NCBI GenBank assembly: GCA_018417955.1
Contig: JACTVC010000062.1
Location: 1-42,303, forward strand
DNA: 42,303 bases
Direction of reading: 5' to 3'
Origin: Laccaria trichodermophora
Lineage: Eukaryota > Basidiomycota > Agaricomycetes > Agaricales > Hydnangiaceae
Numbering within the stretch: position 1 is the stretch's first letter; each line of letters opens with the position of its first letter. Below the pieces are notes generated by a model, which was not told the origin of the DNA, made no database searches, and worked only from the letters and a program-made list of their open reading frames with translations. Below, piece by piece: positions 20,544-32,100 of the stretch. The position numbers and the translations under genes were made by a program.

Positions 20544-22067
20544 TCAAAAAGACGTAGTCGAGTCGACCTCAATAGTCGGCACGATACTCGCAATAAACTT
20601 GAGGAAAACGACCAAATAAAAATCGACCCTCATCCCCTCCACCTCCTCTTCCTCAGCTCCAGCTTGCAGCTGTTGAATGTCCTTGGCACTCCCAGACGAC
20701 TTTTGACTGAACGGCCATTTCTTCTCTTTCTTTGGGGTGTCCTTGCCCGACGAAGAAGAGGATTTACCGCGCTGCGCGAGCTGTTCTTTGACGACGCTGT
20801 TGTTCATCCGTTCTATGACTTTCTTCATAATGCTGGCGTGTTCGCATGGATGCACGGAGGCGGCTTGGAGAGAGGCAGAGTGGATGAAGGGTTCGATGGT
20901 TACTGTTTTCTGGGCATGGTCTGCTGAGATGTCTTGGAAGATTTGGGAGGGGGTAAGAGGGGTGCGATTCTGTCGTTTCCGTTAGCTAGTGTAGTGAAAA
21001 AAATGGGAAGAGGGGAAAGGCAAACCTCGTCGTAGCCGATCAGCCAGACTCGTGGGGTCTGGTAATACTTGTCGTATGTGATCATTACGTCGTACGTGCG
21101 GACTTGAAGGAGATTGCCCTTTGTGACTTCGGCATTGGCACTAATCAGCGTGCTTCAAATTCCAGGAAACCCAACAACAATGTACCTTGCATCAACCACC
21201 CCAGCAGCAGCAGGTATAGCAGACGCCTTAGGCGCAGCAGCCGTAGCCTCATCATCCCCCTCCTCCAAATCATCCTCCTCCATATCAGGGATATCATCCA
21301 AATCAGGCGTCTCCGGCCCAACACCCTCACCCCCTCCCCCGCCCAACGACACGCCCCCCAACCCTCTCACAATCCTCTCCTCATCCTCATGCGGCCCATC
21401 CCCATCCAAATCAGGGATATCCGCAATCTCACCCGCGTTCGTCGCAGAGTCCGTTCGATGCGCCTGCTGACCCGCGTGCGTCTCGACCCACTCGTCGCCA
21501 TCTGCAGAGGGGGAAGAGGAATCAGCGAAGGAGAGGAGACGCTCGGCGTCCTCGTCTGCGTCTGTGTAGGCTAGGGAGGTGGCGCGACGGAGGCAGGGGA
21601 CACCACGCGTTACTAGGTATTGTTTGTCTTGTGGGAGGAAGTCGCGGGATTTGGAGGCGTCTCCTTTTTCCCTGTTACCCACTTAGTTTAATTTCGCGAC
21701 GAGAGAAGAGGAGGAAGGAAAGAAACGGAGAAGGAATGCGCTTACCACGTCCACACAGGGAACTTGTACACCAAAAAGTCACCTGCAGCGACGAATTCCT
21801 CTGTTGTTCATTTCACGGTGAGCAAAAAAGGAACGTGATAGATGATCGTGAAACGTACCGGGTGTAATACGGCCGTGTTCTTTGAATCTGCTCTCTTTGA
21901 GAACCTAATAGATAAGTTTGACGGTGAGATGATGCCCAGATCGCGGATAATAAGGCTCACTGGGCGTAGGTACTCGCGCATGGCGAACAGGCTGGACTGG
22001 ATGATATTATGATTAGGAAGGTGGAGGCGAACGACGCGGTTTGTGGACTTACTTGGGGGGCTTGCAT
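20544..22067 (-). CDS. ATG3: Autophagy E2-like conjugating enzyme Atg3, 7 exons
   Basis: Atg3 transfers the ubiquitin-like protein Atg8 from the E1 Atg7 to phosphatidylethanolamine during autophagosome formation. Introns 21997-22052, 21905-21960, 21801-21858, 21672-21745, 21141-21185 and 20970-21025 were removed. The joined frame is exactly 1179 nt (392 aa) without a stop. It begins [18 protein letters not shown], then gives [38 protein letters not shown], a long acidic linker, [19 protein letters not shown] and [15 protein letters not shown]. The catalytic cysteine lies in [13 protein letters not shown], and the C-terminus is [18 protein letters not shown] Ser/Lys-rich insertion of about 40 residues after the catalytic region makes it slightly longer than yeast Atg3. 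It is single and intact here; its 5' half exists as a broken fragment at 1090-1538 and 28663-29120. Confidence 0.96.
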
Positions 22068-22289
22068 GGAGGTTGGACTTGGGTTGAGGGAGAGCTGTGG
22101 ACGTGGTTGACAATGATAACCCCAATCATTCTGTAGAGAACCTCCTCGAACAGCTGCATGGTGCCGAAGTAGAGGCGGTTGAACCTCACTGAAATCTCGA
22201 TGACGGTGTTGCAGAGTAGACGCGTTCTAGACAACCCAATCAGACCCAATCACGGCACTCGTAACTTACCATCCACATGGCCTTGAGTT
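22068..22289. promoter_or_regulatory. Upstream region of ATG3
   Basis: This short region between the ATG3 start and element C presumably holds the ATG3 promoter. Part of it (near 22135-22190, CTCCTCGAACAGCTGCATGG and following) resembles bases near 11548-11600 in element B and 1575-1610 in A, so it is partly shared with the repeat family. Confidence 0.35.
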
Positions 22290-24644
22290 GCAACTACAAA
22301 CATACTTAGAACTTTGACACAAAGGTACGTCTCTCGAATTTTGAGCTTCTTTCTTACAACATAAAATGGCCATCCTCAGATGCGCGTGAGGATCGAGTCC
22401 CGCTCAAGGCCTACTAGTACTCACAGGCCACGACTCTAGAAACACACTTGTACCGTGTACGCGACCAGTACATTGGTGTAAACCAGAACTCGTCGAAGCA
22501 CTATCCAACACCCCTCACATAAACCCACCATAATTGCATGGCTTCGACCCTCCTTTGCCCTCCCTTGCCCCTTCAAGCTTCAGATCCTAATCCTGCCGTT
22601 CGAGCTTACATGGCCGACCTTACCAGCATCCCTGGGTGCAGAGCCTTCAGATGGAACCTCCAAAGTTTCCCTTCCGCCTCACTCCCCCATTCCACTTCGA
22701 ATCCTTCGTCTTCGACCTCAGCTGCCTCTCCCCCAACTTCAAATTCTATCAACCCTTCATCCCTACCCTCATTCAAACTTCTACGCCTCAGACAACATAG
22801 ACTCTGCCTCGTCATTTCCACATGATCGTCACCCGAAGTCCTTCATCCACTGTTAGAATCGACATGTTCGATGCTGGGTGGAGCGCAGCTGAAGGTGTTA
22901 TGCTTGATTTCAGGTTTCCAGGGAGGAAGGATTTCCATGGGCCCGAATGACGTGAGAGGAAGTTTGAGATCCAAAAAGGTTGGACTTGGGACACAACCTC
23001 TACTCCACACAATGCACACACAATCCCTCGGAATTGTGATTCACCATTTTGTTGTGCTCCTCAGGTCCGGTGGACGCGAACCAGAAGGACGGATGCTTAT
23101 GCGGAGCATGTTCGTCCGTTACATCGTTGCAGGAGTATATCGTGCATGGTATAGGTATTGTTCTTCTTGGGATTCTTCAATGTCGACTTCATCTTCAAGG
23201 ACGCCATTCACTCCTGCTACCGTGGCGTGGTCTTGTCAAGTTCGTCTTCGACCCCCACTTGATCGAGTTCAACTTTGAATTCTGAAAAATGGAAACCAGC
23301 ATGGCAGACTACGCCCACACAACAGCCACCACCGGCTCCATCTACCTCTCCACCATCTTTCAACACGACCTGTACTGCCACTACGTCCTGGGCCTCGTCG
23401 GTGAAGGTCTCTTCCGCAGCTTCTTATTTGGATTGGCTTGTATGAGGTGTCAGCGCGCTTGCGGAAAATCAACAGGTTTGTACCAATGATTTTTCAGATT
23501 GATGTTCGCACCTCAATAGGTTTCAGTACGGCGTTCAGGCGTTGTCGGTCGTATGTGGTTAGCAACTGTTCTTTCGCTTCAGTCGACCGGCCCAAAGAAA
23601 AATGCATGTGGCCAAGTTTGCCACCATGGTCCATCGCTCAAAGTTATGAAGTCGGAGATCAATCCATTTTTCAACGTACGTCCTTTACTCACATCCTTTT
23701 TTTTTTCTGTCTCATCAAAAGGTCGTCGTGTAGATAATATTTTGTACCGAATTGGGCATGCGTCAAAGAAGTAGTGATATGGCTACAACCGCGTGGTGTG
23801 GGATGCTCGGGGCTCCAGTCAGGACTCTAGTAAGTCCTCATCAATCATTGGTAGAAGTTCACGGCGCTAAACTGCTTGCTGTAACTCTAAGCCGTCATGC
23901 TGCTCTATTATCGAGTCTGGTGCCTCGCCCAGTCAGTCGTAATGAAATTTTGCACCAATAAGCGGATGTTGGAATTTCGCTGGGTTGCGACACTCCCTCC
24001 CTCTAAACACCTGCCTTTGCTGGAGTAGCTGTCAACGACTTTCCAGAAATACCACCATCTTAAGCACCTCATGAGGGCATCAAATTTGAAAGGTAGTGTC
24101 TTCCTTCCCCGCCCTCAAGTGTGGGGAGATTTCGATCTTGCGCCCTTCACGGTGAGTTGTCTCTTGCGCTTTGCGCCTTTTCTGAAGCTGACTGTTCTTG
24201 CCGTCAAGGATATTGTGGCGCTCACCACCATCTTCTTGGTCAGTGGGCGGGACATATCCTCCCCTCACAAAAGTTCACCTTCGGTTCAAATGGCAGGTGT
24301 GAAAGTGGTGGGCGCCCTGTAAGGTCTTACAGTTTTTACGGAAACTTCTTCATCTAATTATGAATCGAAAGGAGACACTGTACGTCTCGCTGACATCGAG
24401 GCCGCCAGCAAAGCACTCTTCGGTGTCATCGGTTGCACGGGACGATATAATTTTTTTTCAGAGTGACAATGTTTCCGGGTGCCAGGTTCAAAACCAAGCA
24501 CCCTTCCCTGCATCCCAAGACACGCCAGGAATAGGCCCAGTGTGGAACCGATAGTATACGAGATTTTCCCTCCCCATAAGCCGTGGCTGCAGCTTGTTAC
24601 GTGCCAGGCATTGCCAGCTTGGCGCTCATACAAACTAGCATGTA
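22290..24644 (+). pseudogene. Degenerate element C, 5' part
   Basis: This is the third diverged copy of the A/B/C family, lying just upstream of ATG3 as A lies upstream of the ATG3 fragment. It preserves the best readable segments: PPKFPFRLTPPFHFESFVF (about 22660), RIDMFDAGWS (22857), TTGSIYLSTIFQHDLYCHY (about 23335), VWGDFDLAPFT (about 24120) with a 59-nt intron and DIVALTTIF, and RLADIEAASKALFGVI (about 24390). Stops separate these segments in the simple frames, and the intron joins I tried do not rescue all of them. The protein family is not recognised. Confidence 0.48.
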
Positions 24645-25060
24645 AACATAACGCACTTCTTAGCTTTCAAGTTCCTGTCACCCTCCTCAATGAGTCATGG
24701 GTCGCTGTCCATGCTTACATTTTTGGGTACACTGGGCCTTACGAAGGCCGTGTTGGAACTTTCTTAGAATGAGTCCTCATGGTCACGACCGTCGACGCTC
24801 CATTTATTTGACTATTGCGTTGGCCGAAGCAGGGGGTAGCAAGAACTCAACAATTCCATCGTCTGAAACGTGCCTTGAATTTATCTTAGGAACTAAACCC
24901 TCAAAATTGTGGAGATCTCGATTTTGAAGCGTCCAAAGTGAGTTTCCGCTCCTCAAACTTCTGGTGAAGCTGACTCATTTGCCGATCAAGGACCCGCCTT
25001 CACCATTGTGTTGAACAGCTCCCCGACACACAAATCACCCCAGATAAGACGTTTCTTCAC
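24645..25060 (+). other. Insert inside element C carrying a nested block copy
   Basis: A and B run straight from CAAACTAGCAT-type sequence to the TGTATGCATTGCTTG stretch, whereas C has about 415 extra bases. The right part of the insert (about 24905-25010: GGAGATCTCGATTTTGAAGC.., then a GTGAGTT-like donor and GAAGCTGACT) resembles the DFDLAPFT block at 24120-24215. This indicates a partial internal duplication. Confidence 0.4.
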
Positions 25061-26345
25061 TCTGTATGCATTGCTTGTGAGTTCTTCTCGAGCTTTTTAC
25101 CTCGTACGAAGCTGATCATTCTACATATAAAGATGACCGTTCCCCACCTCAACTCACGCACTCCCTGATCATCAGTCGTGACGAATCTTCAAAGCTTCAC
25201 CCCAGAAGGGATGTACAACTCGATGCCCATGATCGGCTCAGATTACGGGTTCATCACCGTCATAGATCCTGCTTTTACAAAATGATCAGCTCAGATTGCG
25301 GTATGTCAGGGCCTACGTCCTTTGTAATGTTTCACCCAAATGACGTGTCCAATCAGAAGGGGCGAACTCGTGCATCTCATCACCGTTATAGATCCTACTT
25401 TTGCAAGCAGGTCATTGGCGTTTCAAGTCGAGGTGGGTGTGTTATATCTGTTCTCACTTGTCTGTGAACTTACCAGAACAACAGACTCAAGATTACAATG
25501 ACAGTCACGACACCCAATGGTTCGGACAGTTCAACGTGCTGAGATAGTAAGCCCTCGTCGACAGGAGCCCTTCATATCTGATTCATCGATCAGCTATCTT
25601 TCAGGCTGCCAGAAAAGCACGCCTCACTGTTCAAGACCGACCGACTGACCGACCCGGTTCCACCCAAGGGTTTCTCATCGGCAACTCCTTGGCAACTCCA
25701 AATTCAGTGCCCAGAACTATGTAGACGTGCAATGCTGCTTAGCGCGGAACAGAAGAAGCTGGTCTGTGCGGTTAGGTGGGTCGAGTGTGATGTACGAACT
25801 ATGCATACTTATCTTAGGTTTTCTACTAGGGAAACGACATCGATTTTGATCCAACCACCCCACCAGCTACAAACCCTAGTCTGAGATTGGTTGGAAAGAC
25901 GGCTGGATACATACATGACCACTACACCAGCCATGACGTCGGCAATCTGCAACTACAAAACCTTTGCATTTAAGACTTGAATTGGATTGAAGAGTCGGAA
26001 TCGCAAGTGGTAACGTTGTCTATGCCTGTGTCGCATTTCCGTAAACCCTTTCTGCACTACAACCGCTGCCACTCTATTACTTCGGCATCCCCCACGAGGT
26101 GAGTATTTGGAACTTGGAACTTTTCACCTTCTTTCTGATTTATAGCCACAGAAAACAATCAAAAATTCACGAACGTCCCTCAATGGGAAATTCACCTCCG
26201 AGCCTTTTCTGGGGCCTTTCTCACACCGGTTGCACAGAACGGTCGATGAACATATCGAAACCTCATCATCTCCAGTCGATACTCGTCTTTCCACGACTAC
26301 GATGTTCTATTCACTCGGTCGTAGGGCAAATCAACAGACTGTATT
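25061..26345 (+). pseudogene. Degenerate element C, 3' part
   Basis: A TATA-like CATATAAAG (about 25124) precedes MYNSMPMIGSDYGF (ATG at 25211). A second partial copy of the SD-GF start lies directly after it (about 25282). LVHLITVIDPTFA, LKITMTVTTPNGSDSSTC (about 25490-25545) and a tail block with QKFTNVPQWEI (about 26160) follow. The same order is seen in A. Frames are interrupted and the product is unrecognised. The element ends near 26345; the following 290 bases up to the G-alpha stop include a short CATGAT repeat (about 26364-26380). Confidence 0.42.
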
Positions 26346-26635
26346 ATCATGTGTGGTACATGGTCATGATCATGATCATGGGAGGGGAAAGTCGGCAAGA
26401 GTAGCGGTCAATAAACGTTTTAAATGTGTGTAGGGTTAGAGGTTTCAAAAGAATTAAGGATTAGGGGGGACGTTGCAAGGGAATATAATATGGCGGGACT
26501 GTTGGGAATGTTGAGGATGACAATGCGAATCTTGATGCGACGGGCATAGTAGCCAAGATATCAGAGTGAACACAACGACCAATGATGGAGACGCGACGAG
26601 AGCAGTGGGATCTAGCACGAGAAAGCAAAAGCAGA

Positions 26636-28569
26636 TCAAACGAGGGCTGCAGACTGGAGGTAACCTCGGAAGATGGAGTCGCGAACTAAACAAGACGGTC
26701 AGCAAAACAACTTCGGGCACTGCAATGGAACATACCGTTTCCAATGATCCGTTGCGTCGCCTTTGTGTCCTAGATGTCAAATATGAGAAAGCGTTCAAGA
26801 CCTCGCCGAAAGATAACTCACCACTACACTCGTAAAATGAGTATACAGCACCCGACGATTCTCATTGTTTCGTCTATGAACCTGCAGGAAGTGAGCACGG
26901 AAGTATTGAACGACGGTCTCATAATCGTTGGACCGATCGCCGAAGGACGTGATGCTGATGAGGGGTGAGTGATAGAAACCTGGTTGCAAACAGGGTGACT
27001 CACTACTTCCGGACCTTGAGTCCGGTGTCGAGCTTCGCCTTCAGCAGATCCGCCTTATCTGTACAAAAAATTGTGATGAATGAGCACTAAGGAACGATGA
27101 GAAGAGCCCCAGTGCATTTACACACTCAGGAAGAGGACCAAGTGAACGTTCTTCAGCAGGGCGTTCGAACATCTTTGCATGAATAATTGCAGCGAGTCGT
27201 CTATCCTGTTCGTCCGAAGGGAAAGAGACTCGCCTGATCAAATGCGCTCACAAGTGACGAGAGCAACAAAAATGATAGCGTTCGCATCATCGAAGTATGG
27301 CACCCACGAGTGTCTCTGTCCTCGAGCAACACCTACGTCAAATAGATGCCAGGTCACAGATTTCCCGTGGATGTTCACATCAAAGATGTGTTCAGCGACT
27401 CCCATAGTCTGGATACGAGCATGGAGGATGTCGTCTGGTGGGATAAGGTGAATATATGCGCGATAAACAGAAAGAATAACTAACTTTACCTATGCTTGGG
27501 ACGTAGTCCGGCGATGCGACACACGTGATGTTCTTAAGAAAACTAGAGAAACAAGATCAGAATAGAATACTAGAGACCAAGGTAGGCGACGTACAACTCG
27601 TCAAGTTTCAGTTTCCGTTTGGCGATTAACCCCTTGACAGTGGGATGATGCCACAACTCCCGGATATCTTGAACGGAGAGAGCTCCAGCATTCGCCCAAC
27701 GTCCTGAACCAAAGGGTCCTGCGGTTCCTGAGGTTTAATCTCACGAGTCTTCTTTTCGCTTTCGGCCGAAGGGCGTTTCTGTTTGATCCTTCCGAGAGCA
27801 TTCTCGATGGTACGGGCCTGCCAACCACTCCGCACAAAGACGCCGCCCTTACCAGAACCAGACACCGAAATTCCGCCACTGAGTCTGTCCGCGAGCTGCG
27901 CGTCCGCAGCTACCAATGGGGACAACCTGCGTCAAAGGTTGGCTATCTGAAGGGCGCCGCCCTCTTTCATCGAATGGGAGCTGGCCTCCGACGGCATCGG
28001 AACTTGGTGATCCTTGGATGATGCTGCCAGTCAAGAGAGAAGTAGATGGTGACGGCTGATCTGCGATACCGTTCCCGCGAGCCTTCTTTGGTATGATAAA
28101 CTGTGAATCGTCCGTCGATGTAGGTTGCGCCCCGGCGTCTTCGTCAAGAGTGTCATCCCAAGCTTCAAGGGTAGCTAGGATGTGTTTTAATGAATGAACG
28201 ACGTTGAAGTAGATAACCGCTGTCCAAGATGCGCGTTCTTGATCCATCGAAGTGGGTTTTATACATGAGCTGGAACTGTTTCTGCAACGTCGATTTCCCG
28301 CTCTCGGCTTGACCAAGGAGAAGAAGCTAGCAGGGCAGGATGAGTATATGCGGCGCATGATCGTAAAGTGTATTGACCTTGACGTCGCCCTTCTTCTTCT
28401 TCAATCGTCCCCGCTCCTCCCGCAGGTCGTCGTCAATTTGCTCAGAAACCCGTTTCGCCTCAGCTTCTGCGTACAGACGGGACGTACGCTCTGCCTCCGT
28501 CTCCATGGGTGAAGGTTTGAGGGCGGCGGAGATGGGATCATCCCGGCTGTAGAGCGACGGCGTGCGCAT
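26636..28569 (-). pseudogene. G-alpha-like protein, full-length but disrupted (copy 2)
   Basis: This is the complete version of the relic at the window start. From the ATG at 28569 it shows P-loop GQAESGKST (after intron 28327-28377), the long fungal insertion with GGISVSGSGKGG, and IRELWHHPTVKGLI. Further on are GVAEHIFDVNIHGKSVTWHLFDVG, VPYFDDANAIIFVAL, RIDDSLQLFMQRCSN, FLNKADLLKAKL (G4 NKAD), RAHFLQVHRRNN, LYTHFTSVV and DTKATQRII. It ends in SIFRGYLQSAALV and a TGA at 26636. The C-terminal introns have good signals. Lesions: an extra base after MYKTH (about 28250), a shift and in-frame TGA near 27930, a shift after RMLEL (about 27672), and a stop plus shift in the segment after VAL (about 27190-27240). 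The G3 motif reads DVGV instead of DVGG. It is probably a dead gene. Confidence 0.82.
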
Positions 28570-28662
28570 TAGTCGAGTGGGCGGAGGCGATGGTGGTGGT
28601 TATGAAGAAAGAAAAGAAGACGGCCTGTTGAGCAGGAAATTTAAATGCATTGAGTTTCACTG

Positions 28663-29120
28663 GGGATGCCACGCATTACTAGCTATTGTTTGTCTGGTGG
28701 GAGGAAGTCTCGGGATTGGGGGATGTCTCCTTTTTCCCTGTTCATACTAAGTTACAACTCAGTTTTCGCGACGAGACGAGACGAGGAATGGAGAGGGGCT
28801 TACCATGCCCACACGGGGAACTTGTGCACCAAAAAGTCACCCCCGCGACGAATTTATCTGTTGCTCTTGAGTAAATGACTCGGATGTAGATATCTGATCG
28901 TGGACGTACCGAGTGTATACGGCTGTGTTCTTCGTATTTGCTCTCTTTGAAAACCTAGGTGGGTGATTTGATTGGTGACGGTGAGATGATGGCGGATCAT
29001 GAGGCTCACTGGGCTTAGGTACTCGCGTACGGCGAATATGTTACTAGACTGGATTGGTTATGTCTGGATAAGTTGGTAGGAGATGAATGACGCGATTGTG
29101 GACTTACTAGGAGGGTGCAT
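28663..29120 (-). pseudogene. ATG3 5' fragment, degenerate (copy 2)
   Basis: This has the same content and lesions as the fragment at 1090-1538: five exon remnants of ATG3, truncated before the acidic linker. It differs from copy 1 by 7 extra bases (about 28792) beside the donor that follows the KFPVWAW segment, and by 2 extra bases near 29040. Confidence 0.85.
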
Positions 29121-29196
29121 GGAGGTTGGGTTGACAGAGAGCTGTTTTTGTATAGAACCTCCTCAAACAACTGCGTGGTGCCGAAGCAGAGGCGCC

Positions 29197-32100
29197 CCTA
29201 CAAACATAAAACGTTGAGACAAAGGTACGTCTCTCGAATCTTGAGCTTCTTTTTACAACATAAAATGGCCATCCTCAGATGCGCGTGATGATCAAGTGCC
29301 GCTCAAGGCCTACTTACAGGCCACGACTCTAGGAACACACACGAGTGCTCGTACGCGACCAGTCGGTGTAAACAAGGACTCCTTAAAGCATTATCCGACA
29401 CCCCTCACATAAACCCAACATAAGCACATGGCTTCGACCCTCCTTCGCACTCCCTCGCCCCATCAGATCTTCAGATCCTAAGTAATTTCGCCATCCGAGT
29501 TTACATGGCCCACCCCGCCAGCATCCATCCCCAGTGCGTGCAGAGCCTTCGCAAAGAACCCCCTCGGCTCTTCCTAAAAGTGATCCTCCAAACTTTTCCT
29601 TCCGCCTCAATCCCCCATTCCACTACGAAAGCCTCGTCTTCCGCCTCAACTGCCTCCCCCCCACTTCAAATCTTCATCCCAACCCTCATACAAACTTCCC
29701 TCGATGTGTCGGACAACACTAACTCTCCCTCGTCACTTCCACGTTCTCCTTCTATTGTTAGAATGTGTTCGATGCTGGGTGGGCGCAGCGTGCGGCTGAG
29801 GGTGATCAGTTTCCAATGGAGAAATGCCAGGGTTTCTGTGGGACTGAATGCGTGAAAGGAGGGTGGGATTCAAAAAGGAACTTCGGACACAACCTTTACT
29901 CCACGCAATACGCATATAACGAATCACCAGCTGGTTGTGCTTCTCATGCCCAATCTCAGATGGCGGACGCGAACGATTGTGTGGCGCATTTTCGTCAGTT
30001 AAACCGTTGCCCCTGTATCGCGCCTGGTATGGGCATTGTTCCCTCTTGGGATTCTTCAACGTCGACTTCATCTTCGAGGGTCCCATTCACTCCTGCTACC
30101 GTTTGCCGAGTTTGTCTTCGACCCCCCCACCCCGTCGAGTTGAACTTTAGATTCTGAAAAATGGAAATCAGCATAGCCGGACGACCACGCCTACAAAGCA
30201 GCCACCACCGGCTTCATCTACCTCTCTAGTTCTCCACCATCTCTGAACACGATCTGTACTGCCACTACGTCCCGGGTCGTCGGCAAGCGACGGTTGTACT
30301 TCCAGCGTGTTCGAAGTCCTTCGTCCCAGCCGTGCTTGAGTGGATGGTGAACCTGCGTGATCCTTTCATTCTCAACTTCAGCTCAGCAGAGCTTCGGTTC
30401 TGGCTTGTACTATGAGGTGTCAGCGCGCTTGCGGAAAATTAAGGGGTTTTTACCAACGATTTTGGCGGAAGCGTTGACATTTCAGACTGATATCCGCATT
30501 TCAATAGGTTTGAGTACGGCATTCAGGCGTCGTTGGTCGTAGGTGGTTCAAAGCGACTGTTCTTTCGCTTCAGTCGACTGGCGTGAAGAACAATGCACGA
30601 GTCCAAGCTTGCCACCATCGCTTGAAGAGGCATGGAGTTGGAGATCAGTCCGTTTTTCAACGTATGTCCTTTACTCACACTGTGTTTTTTCTGTCTCATC
30701 AAAAGGTCATCATTTAGATAATATTCTGCGCCGAACTGGGCATGCGTCAAAGAAGCACTGATATGGCTACAACCGCGTGGTGTGGGGCTCCAGTCAGGAC
30801 TCTAGTAAGTTCACATCAATCATTGGTAGAAGTTCACGGCGCTAAACTGCAAACTGTAACTCTAAGCCGTCATGCTGCTCCATCGTCGAGTCTGGCGCCT
30901 GACCAAGTCAGTCGTAATGAAATTTTACACCAATAAGCAGATACTGGAAGTTAGCTGCCTCCCTCTAAACACCTGCCTTTGCTGGAGTAGCGGTAAACAA
31001 CTTTCCAGGTTTGCCACTGTCTAAAGCACCTCATGAGGGCACTTAGATAGCCCGTTCCTCCCCCCCCCCCGAGTGTGCGGAGATTTCGATCTCGCGCCCT
31101 TCACGGTGAGTTGTTTCTTGCGCTTCGTTTTTTTCTGAAGCTGACTGTTCTTACCGTTAAGGACATCGTGGCGCTCACCACCATCTGCTTCTTGACCACT
31201 ACGCGTGACATATCCTTCCCTCACAAAAGTTGGCCTTCGGTTCGAATGGCAGGTGTGAAAGCGGTGGGCGCCTGTAAGGTTTTATGGTTTTTACCGAAGT
31301 TGTTTGATCTGATTATGAATTGAAAAGTGAAGTTGTGCGTCTCGCCAACATCAAGGCCACCAGCAAAGCACTCTTCGGTGTCATCAGAAGTTGCCTAGGA
31401 CGATATAAAATCTCTCTAGAGTGACAATGTTTCTGGGTGCCGGGCTCAAAATGAGCGCCCTTTCCTGTATCCCAAGACACACCAGAAATAGTAGGATGCT
31501 GCCCAGTGTAGAACCGATAGTATACGCGAATGACAGGTTTTCCCGTGGCGACACTCATGCAAACTAGCATCTTCACTCAGTACGCATTGCTTGTCAGTTC
31601 TTTTCGAGCTTTTCACCTCGTACGAAGCTGATTATTCTTAATATAAAGAGCCACCTCAGCTCTCACGCACTCCCTGATAATCAGTCGTGACAAATCTTCA
31701 CCCCAGAAGGAATGTACAACTCGTTACTCGATGTCCATGATCGGCTCAGATTGCGGGTTCCGTATGTAAGGGCCTATGCAAAAATGATGTGTCCAATCAG
31801 AAGGCGAACTCGTGTATCTCATCACCGTCATAGATCCTACTTTTACGAGCAGGACATCGACGTTTCAAGTCGAGGTGGGTGTGTTATATCTGTTCTCACT
31901 TGTCTGTGACCTTACCAGAACAACAGACTCAAGATTACAACGACGGTCACGACACCCAATTGTTCGGACAGTTCAACGTGCTGAGATGGTAAGCCCTCAT
32001 CGACGGGAGCTCTTCATATCTGATTTATCAATCAGTTGCCAGGAACGCGCTCCTCACTGTTCAAGATCGACCCAATTTCAAGACGGACTGACAGACCCAA

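Noticed and set aside
21104..21574. Long plus-strand frames opposite ATG3
   Set aside because: They are shadows of the low-complexity acidic linker exon of ATG3 on the other strand.
25211..25300. Processed (intron-less) copy of the MPMIGSD start block in element C
   Set aside because: The junction GGGTTC-ATCACC does not match the predicted intron ends in A and B, so it is a local deletion or duplication rather than a spliced copy.
26360..26385. CATGAT palindromic repeat as a regulatory operator
   Set aside because: It is only a few short units in a non-coding stretch. Simple-sequence repeat is the sufficient explanation.
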